Shown one piece after another: positions 55,117 to 64,000 of a stretch of 64,000 nucleotides of DNA (position 1 is the first letter of the stretch; each line of letters opens with the position of its first letter). The notes under the pieces are model-generated. The model did not search any database and was not told the DNA's origin. It saw nothing but the letters and a program-made list of their open reading frames with translations. The DNA comes from Fagopyrum homotropicum (taxonomy: Eukaryota; Streptophyta; Magnoliopsida; Caryophyllales; Polygonaceae): the NCBI GenBank assembly GCA_033239125.1, contig BSWB01000005.1, positions 101,865,994 to 101,929,993 of the forward strand. The letters are read 5' to 3'. Position numbers and translations under genes: made by a program.

Positions 55117-56942
55117 ATGGATCCTGCTGTTCTCGATGATATCATATCGAGATTGTTGGACTTTCGTAACGCCAGGGGCTCTGCTGCCAGGCAAGTTCAG
55201 CTCTCTGAATCGGAGATCCGCCAGCTCTGCACCGTTTCCAGGGAGATTTTCCTTCAACAGCCCAACCTCTTGGAGCTCGAAGCCCCTATCAAGATCTGCG
55301 GTACCCTCTCTCTCTCTCGTGCTTTCCCCCTTTGTGATAAATGTTTATGTTGTTGGCCAAGAATTGATGCTTACTTGAACTGAAAATTTGCATCTCGGTG
55401 CTTGAATCGACAGCCAACTCTATGCGCTGGTTTGCTATTTGGTTGGGTCTTATTGCTGTAGGATTTGATTTATAGTTTATTTTGTTTGAATAATGTTTTT
55501 AAATGTGGTGCATGCAAATCGTGAATAAGATAGAGGTTGAAGTGTGAAAATGCTTTGTTTGGAATGGGAAAAGTATTTTTCTTCATTCCTAGAAAATTAC
55601 CTTGGATAACAACTAATACTGGTTCCACTTGCTTGAGCTGGGAAATAGTTTTCAAAAGCTTAGCTTTTTGTTCCCGTCTTGCTTGCAATTATTTAAAGGT
55701 AGAAGGAAATGACTCTAGTAGAGTTTTGAGTCATTATTCATTAACCTCTAATCTAATGGTGACAACTGACAATTGTGAATTAGGGTGCGATGGAGAGAGC
55801 GTTTGAGGTTCTTGAACTTCTAATTTTCAATTTTCTGTTTTGCTTTGCCCTTCAATTGTAGACAAACAACAAATCTATTTACTTCCCAAAGCATGTAATG
55901 TTGAATGATTATAATTATAAATAGGTTTGATGATTGTTTTGAGGCATAAGAAACAGCTGATGATCGTTTTCATTGTGAAAGCTCTCAATTTATTAAGTAG
56001 TGAAAAAAGTGACATATGGAAATGTGAAGCGGATTTCCTTTGCCTCTTGCTGAATAGCTGATTGGGTACATTCATTCCTCTCACCTTTGGGAGTTGTAAA
56101 ATTTCAATAATCGTTTTTTTTTGCTTACACTGGTTCCAGGTGACATTCACGGACAATATGGTGATTTGCTGAGGCTTTTTGAGTATGGAGGTTTTCCTCC
56201 TGAATCTAATTATTTGTTTTTAGGGGATTATGTTGACCGTGGGAAGCAGAGCCTGGAAACAATCTGCCTTTTGCTTGCTTATAAAATCAAGTACCCAGAG
56301 AACTTCTTCCTTCTGCGTGGGAATCATGAGTGTGCTTCCATTAACAGAATATATGGATTTTACGATGAATGCAAGCGTCGGTTCAATGTGAGGCTGTGGA
56401 AGACATTTACTGATTGCTTCAACTGTCTTCCAGTTGCTGCTGTCATTGATGATAAGATAATATGCATGCATGGTGGTCTGTCTCCAGATCTAAATAACTT
56501 GGACCAAATAAGAAGCATACAGCGTCCTATTGATGTTCCAGACTCTGGTTTGATCTGCGACTTATTGTGGTCAGATCCGTCAAGGGAAGCTAAAGGTTGG
56601 GGTATGAATGACCGTGGAGTCTCTTACACCTTTGGTGCTGATAAGGTGGCAGAATTCTTGATGAAGAATGATATGGACTTGGTCTGCCGGGCACATCAGG
56701 TATTTTGTCTATATTTTCTTGTCTTGTTGTTTTGGAAACGTAAGCTTTATGAAGGGTTGTCTTTACAGGTTGTGGAGGATGGATACGAATTCTTTGCTGA
56801 AAGACAGCTGGTTACAATATTTTCTGCCCCAAATTATTGTGGGGAATTTGATAATGCTGGTGCAATGATGAGTGTTGATGAGAGCTTGATGTGTTCATTT
56901 CAAATTTTGAAACCATCGGAGAGAAAGAACAGATTTCTTTGA
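55117..56942 (+). CDS. TOPP: Serine/threonine protein phosphatase PP1 catalytic subunit (TOPP family)
   Basis: Metal-dependent PPP-family phosphatase that works with regulatory subunits in nucleus and cytosol. Three coding exons: 55117-55300, 56140-56699, 56769-56942, all GT-AG, 918 nt, 305 aa, the usual PP1 size. All catalytic motifs are intact: GDIHG at residues 62-66, GDYVDRG at 90-96, GNHE at 122-125, HGG starting at His172, and the C-terminal [13 protein letters not shown] loop in exon 3. The PP1-type start [13 protein letters not shown] and the short C-terminus ending KNRFL separate it from PP2A (which ends YFL). The start codon is the first in-frame ATG after a CT-rich leader. Intron 1 is 839 nt. 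Which TOPP paralogue it is cannot be told from the sequence alone. Confidence 0.97.
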
Positions 56943-57530
56943 ACAAAGGTTCAGTATTGTGATATTTTGTGGAGGTTAGTATAAATTCCCTGTCTTATAT
57001 CATACAAAATTTGACAGTTCTCTCCTTTTTTATTTTGTGAATGTTAGCTAATGTGAACTTGGTTGAATGTTGATGGACGCAGATGCATTTTGGCGTACAA
57101 GTATTTTTTCAGCTGGGAGGTGGATTGTTATGCAGCAAATGAATTGGATTGGGTGGACGATTATTCCTTGTAGTTTTGATGTTCTAACTTGCGGAAAACG
57201 AAGAATTGTTATTGTGGTGATTGGTTATTGGTGAACGGGTGATGTATATAACTATATGATGGTCAGCTGAGGGGGCCATGCGCGCTGTTGGTTATTGACA
57301 CCTGCAGCCGTTTCTGAATGAAATTTTGCAAACTTCATCTTTACTACATTTCTTGTTTTTGATATTATGGAGCTACATACAATCCCTCCCCTCCCTCCTC
57401 ATGCATCCAAACGGTCTATTTGAGGCCCATTTTGAAATAAAGGGTAATCTAGTTTAGGGTCGGGCCCAATCAAAGTATACATGTATACATTTCACGTCTA
57501 GGGTCGGCCCCTAAGCGACATGGTTATTAT
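56943..57530. other. 3' UTR of PP1 and intergenic DNA
   Basis: The 3' UTR probably ends near 57310-57350. A GT-AG pair (GGAG/GTTAG near 56973 and GGACGCAG ending near 57082) hints at a 3' UTR intron. The remainder up to the copia LTR has no feature apart from a TATACATGTATA palindrome near 57478. Confidence 0.4.
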
Positions 57531-57957
57531 TGTTGGAATGAATCAGGCGATCATTGACCAAAAACTACTTATGTTTAAACTTGTTATGGAATAGCATTAA
57601 TACATGTTATATATATATGTTCTACAAGTTTACAAATACTTGTATGTCTACCAACATGCTTGGTACGAGAATTTTAGAATGAATTATTGCTATATAGTTT
57701 GTGGTAAATGGTACAAGGTGAATTTTTCATATTTGTAACCTTCCTAATTTTCTATTAGGAAATTCACCAACATTTTGCATATAAATAGAGGCATTCATCC
57801 GTTGTAACAAGTGCACCAAGATTAAGAAAGAATACAAAGTGTTCTTGCTCCCTTCTTCTAGCCTCCCACAAAAGTCTCCATCACAAAATAATTCTCTACA
57901 AAGCAAAATAATTAGTAATAATTTTCTTTCAAATATAAAATCAAGAGTTTCATCTCA
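57531..57957 (+). repeat. Left LTR of the right-hand copia element
   Basis: TGTTGGAATG...CATCTCA, with TATA box TATAAATA at 57780-57787. The right boundary is inferred from a degenerate PBS-like CGGTATCAACAC at 57958-57969. Without the right LTR in view it cannot be confirmed. Confidence 0.6.
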
Positions 57958-58884
57958 CGGTATCAACACACGAGGTTATAACTTCCAACCGAGTTTTGGT
58001 CATTTTTCAGGAGTTCAAGGTACTAATCCTAAACTCTTCTTAAGTGATCTCTAAAATTTAATAGTTTTAATAATCATAATCTAGTTGAGAATTATGCTCT
58101 GTAGTCGCCAATCACGGGATCCTCTAGATCAGAAACTCAAGATTTTCATAAGCTAAATATATTTAAGAAACACGGCTTATACTTATCTAAATTTGAAACT
58201 TTCTACATCATAATCTTGGTTAGTCTTTCCTAGATCTAAAGAACTTTTATTAAAATAAAATCATGCTTTTGGAATTATGGTAAAATACAAACAAAACATT
58301 AGATTTGCTTACCTCTCTTGATGACCTCACCGAAAGGATTAAGAATGAAGTCTTTCCACCAAGATGATAATAATAATAATGAAGATGACAATGATGTATA
58401 AAAGAACAAGACAAATGAAAAGCTCAACTAAAAACCGTGTGTTATTAACCACAAAACGACGACTAATATCATCATCGGTCATTAGTTTTTTTCTTTGAGC
58501 TTGAATAATGAAAATGGAGTTAAGGAAGAAGGAGATAAAGATGGTGAAATTGAAAGTAAAATGGATGGATGGAGATTAAAGGGGTTAAAAGGAATCGGAT
58601 TTAAAACTATTCCCACTAAATTAATTTAACCCTATGCTTTTTACTTCTATCACAATGTATGATACATAATTAACCATTTCTCGGACTGTTGATATGACTT
58701 ACATGACTACTCTTCATGGACTATTAATGACTATTGTCAGACTGCTACTATGACTCACACGACATTCCTATCAGACCATTTATTATGACTTGCATGATTG
58801 TACTTGGCGGACAATGACACACATACTGCACGTGACGGACTAATAACACAACTGACTATTGACTTTTTATTTGCTTATGTTTAT

Positions 58885-58990
58885 TTGTGTCTAACATATT
58901 ACTAATATGTGACTAACACATGACTAACATATGACTAACATGTACTAACAATTTTATAATTTTGTCATCTTTTATATAACTAACAAATAT
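58885..58990 (+). repeat. Short ACTAACATATG-type repeats in the element leader
   Basis: Repeats of (T)GACTAACA(C/T)ATGACTAACAT between the LTR and gag. Earlier, 58685-58860 has related TGACTTACATGACTAC words. Noncoding leader of the copia element. Confidence 0.55.
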
Positions 58991-59035
58991 ATACTTGCTT
59001 TATATATTTGATTTCAATTCATTTCTTGTGTAGTA

Positions 59036-60079
59036 ATGACAAGCATCACTAAAAGGGAATTTGTCGTCCTTGACCTTTCGGGCAAAAAATACTTAGAGTG
59101 GAAGGTTGATGCCTTGACTCATCTTAAGGCAAATGGCCTCGAGCAAACTATTGAGGAGGAAAATAACACCACTCCACAAGAGAAGGCGAAGGCAATTGTA
59201 TTCCTTTGCCATCACATTCACAAAAGTCTCAAAACTGAGTACTTGTTTGTGGAAGATCCAAGGGAGTTGTGGGAAAGCCTGAAAGAACGCTATGTGCATC
59301 AAAATGAAGTCTTACTCCCGCAAACACTACATGAGTGGAACAACTTGAGGCTCCAAGACTTTAAGTCCATCAGTGAGTATAATAGTGTTGTGCACAAGGT
59401 CATGTCCCAATTGAGACTATGTGGCCTTCAAATCTCCCAACATGAGATGTTGGAGAGAACTTTATCCACCATGCATGCATAAAATATATTGTTACAACAA
59501 CAATACAAAGAGAGAGGCTTTAAGAGGTACTTTGACCTATTAAAGGTTTTACTGGTGGTGAAAAAGAATAATGAGCTTCTAATAAATAACCATAAAGAGA
59601 CCGACTAGTTCAACAACAATTCTAGAAGCCAATGCCACAAACAAGCCGCCAAAGGATGGAAATGCTAGAGGGAGTTGACAACATTATAATCGTCGTGGCC
59701 GTGGCCGAGGGTGTGTGGCTATGGTGGACGTGGTCCACAAGATGGTCATGGCCGTGGTCAAAACCACAATGAGGGTCGTTATAACAATCAACATACCCAT
59801 GACCAAAGGGGGAATGATAAGCAGAAGGTCCGTACGGGTCATAAAAGACCCTATAACAAAGATGAAAGTATATGCTATAGGTGCGTTATGACTGACCATT
59901 GGCAAAGAAAATACCGTACAACACCACACTTGGTGGAAGCATACAAGTCCGAAAGGGAAAGACAAAATGCTAAAGAGACCAACTTCGTTGAGAATGATGG
60001 TTTGGATAATGCTCCCACAAACACTAGCCTGGACGTCAAGGATTTTCTCAACTATGAGAATGATGTTGGCCTTGCCTAA
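59036..60079 (+). pseudogene. Copia gag
   Basis: Open for 148 codons from ATG 59036: LDLSGKKYLEWKVDALTHL near the start and LWESLKERYVHQ in the middle place it in the UBN2-type gag family of copia elements. A TAA at 59480-59482 interrupts the frame, which then continues (LLQQQYKERGFKRYFDLLK). A Gly/Arg/His-rich region leads to a zinc knuckle near 59873 (CYRC...H) in which the last Cys is replaced by Tyr. Confidence 0.85.
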
Positions 60080-61580
60080 AATAAAATGATGTTTAATGAA
60101 CGCCACTCTAATGTATTATATTGTATGATATGATCTGGTGTCCTTGCCATTGTATTATAGCCATTCTATAAACTATGACAATCCTAATGTAAAATATGAT
60201 GATCCTAATGTAATATATGAAGCCTTTTTATATCTTGACTTTCTCTTGTTGTTTCTTTATAGAAGGCATGTAATCGTATGAAGCAAGATTCGATGGGAAA
60301 GAGTAGTGTCTCGTAGACAGTGCCACAACGCACACCATATTGAGAAACAAAGAGTATTTTACACATTTAAAGACCTTTGATGGAAATGTGAATAGAATAT
60401 CCGGTGTATCCAAACTCATCGAAGGCTCTAGAAGAGCCCTTGTTCTACTCCCAAAAGGAACAAAATAGTAATAAATGACGCATTATACTTGAGTAAATCT
60501 TGAATAAATTTATTGAGCTTTAAGGATGTGCATCATAATGGGTTTCACATGGAAACCATGAATGAAAACGGGAGCGAGTATTTGTGCATCATAAGACATG
60601 AATCTGATAAGAAAGAAGTTCTTGAGAAAATGATAGCACAAGCCTCCTGATTATATTAGACATATATTTATCCGTTTGAGGCTAATGTAATAGCGAGTAA
60701 AAGGTCAAATGACCGAATCGCATTCACGTTATGGCATGACCGATTGGGCCCCCAGGAGTAGTAATGATGCACAAGATCAATTAGAGTTCACTTGGACACC
60801 CATTTAAGAACATTAAGGTTTTTCCGTCTAGTGACCTAAATTGTACATCTTGCTCACTTGGAAAACTAATAATTAGACCTTCCAGAAGTAAGGTTACAAA
60901 TGAGACTCTAACATTTTTGGAAAGGATTCAAGGAGATATATGTGGACCAATTGCTCCACCATGTGGACCATTTAGATACTTTATGGTGCTAATCGATGCA
61001 TCCACAAGATGGTCACACATAAGTTTGTTATCAACTAGAAATGCTGCATTTGCTAAACTCATTGTTCAAATTATCCGATTGAGAGCTCAATTTTCGGATT
61101 ATGCAATAAAGAAATCCGGCTTGATAATGCAGGGGAATTTACATCCCAAACTTTTAATGATCATTGTATGTCAATTGGGATTGATGTGGAGCACCTAGTG
61201 GTCCACGTTCACACACAAAATGGTCTCGCGGAATCACTAATTAAGCAATTGTAACTAATCGCTAGACCATTGTTGATGAAATCTAGACTACCACCGTCTA
61301 CATGGGGATATGCTATATTACATGTTGCGGCCTTGATTTGGTTTAGACCGAGTGCAAATCATGAGTAATGCCCACTACAATTGGTATTTGGAAAGGAGCC
61401 GAACATTTCACATCTAAAGATATTTGGATGTGCAGTTTATGTTCCTATCGCTCCACCACAATGTACAAAGATTGGGTCCACAAAGAATATTGGGAATTTA
61501 TGTTGGTTTTGAATCCCCATTGATCAATTAATATATGGAACAAACAACCAAAGACTTTTCGGTTTCAATGAAAGTAAATT
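60080..61580 (+). pseudogene. Copia protease and integrase
   Basis: The protease active site LVDSATTHT is intact at about 60310-60338. The integrase zinc region LWHDRLG near 60730 lacks the His that usually follows LG. The core carries GDICGP near 60935, DNAGEF near 61125 and NGLAESL near 61220, so the three acidic residues are visible, but in different frames. Stops and frameshifts are frequent. Confidence 0.8.
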
Positions 61581-63713
61581 CCAATCTTAGGGGGAGAAAA
61601 GAAGAAAGTGGACCTAATTACAAAAGAAATTACATGGAATGCATCATTATTATCTCATCTTAATCCAAGAACAAAAACGTGTGAACAAGAAGTACAACGG
61701 ATCATTCATTTGCAAAATGTTGCAAATAAATTGCCAAATGTATTTACAGACACCAAGAAGGTGGTAAAGTTGCATGTACCCGCAACAAATGCTCATGCAA
61801 GAATTGAAATACCTGTTGGGAAAATGGATTTTTCCATTGCAAATGACTCCACGACACGTCGAAAACGTGGTAGATCGCTTGGTTCAAAAGATTTGAAGCC
61901 TAGAAAGCAAAAGAACCAAAAGGGTATAACAGGAGATGTAGTAATAAGTCATGACAAAAATGAGGAACTTGGGAAAGGAAAAGAAGTTGACGAAGAGAAC
62001 ATCATAAATGAGGATGATATAGTTAATGACGTTGTAAAAATGATAATTATGAATTTTTCACGAATTATATCTCTACGGGGATACAATGGAATATAAATGA
62101 TATAATCGTCAATGACATTTGCCTACTCAGTAGCTGTTGATATCATAAATAATGATGACAACATTGAGCTAAAGACAGTTGATGAATGTCATCAAAGAAA
62201 TGATTTGGCCAGAATGGAAAGAGGCAATTCAGGTAGAGTTAAGATCGCTTGAAAAATGCGAAGTTTTTGACTTTGTAGTCCAAACGCCAAGAAGTGTAAA
62301 ACCAGTCGGTTTCAAATGGGTTTTTGTAAGAAAACGAAATGAGAAAAACGAAGTTGTAAGATATAAGGCTAGACTTGTAGTCCTAGGTTTTTCTCAAATA
62401 CCTGGAGTTGATTATGATGAAACATATTCTCCAGTAGTTGATCCAACTACGTTGAGATTCATAATTGGCATGATTGTGTTTAGAAGACTACAAATGCGCC
62501 TTATGGATGTCGTGACTGCATACTTATATGGAACACTTGATACCGACATTTACATGAAAGTCCTAGAAGGACTAGATTTGCATGTATCCAATATCTCTAA
62601 ACCTTGATCAATGTTTTCAAATTAAATTGTGGAGATCATTGTATAGGATAAAACAATCAGGGCGAATATGGTACAATCATCTTAGTGAATATCTTCTCAA
62701 GGAGGGATATAAGAGCAATACCATATGTCCATGTGTTCTCGTCAAACGATCCCAAAGGGGACTTGCCATTATCGCAGTTTATGTTGATGATTTTAACATT
62801 ATTGGAACCTCGAACGAGCTTGAAGACATTGCGAAATATTTGATGAAATAGACTGTGATGAAAGATCTCGGAAAGTCTAAGCTTTGGCTTGGCTTACAAA
62901 TTGAACACTTGAAGGATAAAATCTTATCCATCAATCTAATTACAATGAGAAAATTTTGAAGAGATTTTACATGGAAAAATCACACCCTTTGAGCTCTCTC
63001 ATGATTGTCCGATCCCTCATGGTAGAAAATGATGAATTTTGTCCTAAAGAAGACGACGAAGAAGTTCTTGGCCCTGAAGTGCCATATTTAAGTGCAATAG
63101 GTGCTTTAATGTATCTGACTAACAATACAAGACCATATATTGCTTTTTGTTGTTAATTTGTTGTCCAAGTACAATTGTGCACCTACAAGGAGACACTGGA
63201 ACGGGATTAAGCACATATTCCGCTACCTCCAAGGCATACATGACCTTGGATTATTCTATAATGTTGAAGTGATGCCATCTTGATCGGAACTGCAGATCCA
63301 AAATATTTATCTGATCCACACAAAGCCAAATCTCAAAATGGATATGTGTTCACATATGGAGGTACAACAATCTCGTGGAAATCAACAAAACAAACCGTGA
63401 CAACAACCTCTTCAAACCATGCTGAATTGACGCCCTATATTAGACTGGAAGAGAAGGTACATCTCTACGATCAATGATCAAATTCATACAGGAAGAATGT
63501 GGCCTAAATCCTATCACAAATAACCCAACAATAATTTATGAGTACAATTCGGCATGCATAGCTCAGATGAAGAAAGGCTACATCAAGGGAGACCATACAA
63601 AGCACATCCTGCCAAAGTTTTTCTCCACTCGTGAGCTAGAAGAACTTGGGGAAGTCAATATTCAACAAATCCTCTCATGCTCAACCTCGCTGATCTATTC
63701 ACAAAATCATTGA
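61580..63713 (+). pseudogene. Copia reverse transcriptase and RNase H
   Basis: After an AGGGGGAGAAAAGAAG stretch the linker runs with HLNPRTKTCEQEVQRIIHLQ near 61655. RT: GFKWVFVRKRNEKNEVVRYK near 62310, VDYDETYSPVVDPTTLR near 62410, catalytic YVDD at about 62779-62790. RNase H: DPHKAKSQNGYVF near 63305, SNHAELTPY near 63410 and TKHILPKFFSTRE near 63600. The frame is broken at about 62605, 62850, 63150 and 63475. Confidence 0.85.
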
Positions 63714-64000
63714 GCCCCAAGGCCTTTGTGGAATTTGTACGCAAGATCGGGGTGTGTAGACTTCGAGACATATGTTGAAATCAAGTGGAACATTCTACGC
63801 GCTGCACTCTTTTTCCCTTCGATCTAGTTTTATCCCACTGGGTTTTCTTGACAAGGTTTTTAAATGAGGCAATATCACAAAGCCGTATGATGAATTCTGG
63901 AAGTTGCACTCTTTTTCTCTTCGATAAGGTTTTTATCCCTCCGGGTTTTTCCTAACAAGGTTTTTAACGAGGCAACAAACGAATACTCATTTTAAGCAAT

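Larger units (their letters stand above)
57531..64000 (+). mobile_element. Ty1/copia retrotransposon, decayed, running off the right edge
   Basis: The left LTR starts TGTTGGAATG at 57531; gag, protease, integrase, RT and RNase H follow in copia order up to about 63710. The final 250 bases contain paired TTGCACTCTTTTTC...GGTTTTTAACGAGGC-type repeats that commonly precede the right LTR in this kind of element; the right LTR itself must lie beyond the window. Several stops and a lost zinc ligand show it is inactive. Confidence 0.88.

Noticed and set aside
56967..57083. 3' UTR intron of the PP1 gene as a firm feature
   Set aside because: The GT and AG sites are plausible but nothing else in the sequence decides it; only mentioned in the flank entry.
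61580..61600. AGGGGGAGAAAAGAAG as a polypurine tract marking a right LTR
   Set aside because: No TG...CA LTR follows; RT and RNase H come after it, and such a purine stretch is common between integrase and RT in copia elements.
1..64000. tRNA, rRNA or other RNA genes
   Set aside because: TGGTATCAGAGC hits are retrotransposon primer sites, not tRNA genes; no cloverleaf or rRNA-like sequence was noticed. A dedicated RNA gene scan was not possible.

Overview
The window is nuclear DNA from a flowering plant, probably a eudicot. The evidence is three spliced host genes with short AT-rich introns, a chloroplast-targeted chaperonin, plant-type Ty1/copia and Ty3/gypsy retrotransposons primed by initiator tRNA-Met, plant L1-type LINEs and MITE-like elements. 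I cannot name the species. Most of the window is transposon sequence in different stages of decay.

Host genes: (1) EIF3M, a translation initiation factor eIF3 subunit, + strand, ten coding exons, 18057-20908, 411 aa; (2) CPN60B, the chloroplast chaperonin 60 beta subunit, - strand, eleven coding exons, 44299-47106, 601 aa; (3) a catalytic subunit of protein phosphatase 1 (TOPP family), + strand, three coding exons, 55117-56942, 305 aa. In all three, every splice junction joins in frame and the key motifs are present, so they look functional.

Layout of the repeats. 1-4676: a - strand chromovirus-like gypsy element (internal part plus its 5' LTR). 4677-9369: old retrotransposon remnants, including an apparent - strand solo LTR that is interrupted by a complete 2.2-kb mini LTR element (6017-8211, target duplication CTCAT). 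This mini element carries only one unrecognised ORF. 11.7-17.8 kb: an unidentified long ORF followed by a decayed LINE whose poly-A tail lies just upstream of EIF3M. 22234-37156: a Tork-like copia element (target duplication CGATG) whose reverse transcriptase is split by a young 10.2-kb chromovirus-like element (25317-35553, target duplication TACAT). 37.2-39.6 kb: two inverted-repeat elements next to TA/TG/GA microsatellites. 40.2-43.5 kb: an Athila/Tat-like gag-protease remnant, a hAT-like MITE and a truncated LINE. 47.5-54.5 kb: further remnants, including a second decayed LINE. 57531-64000: a copia element that runs off the right edge.

The most interesting signal is the chromovirus-like family (window left edge, 25-35.5 kb, and a fragment at 50 kb). 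Its long LTR keeps, in two diverged copies, what looks like a spliced leader: a donor, an acceptor, an exon of 62-63 nt, a second donor folded into a perfect hairpin, and a second acceptor, all at similar spacing. The young copy has nearly identical LTRs but a pol region full of stops, so it was probably moved in trans. The 2.2-kb mini element with an unknown coiled-coil ORF is the second candidate for something undescribed. All coordinates were read by eye. No database search or alignment program was used.
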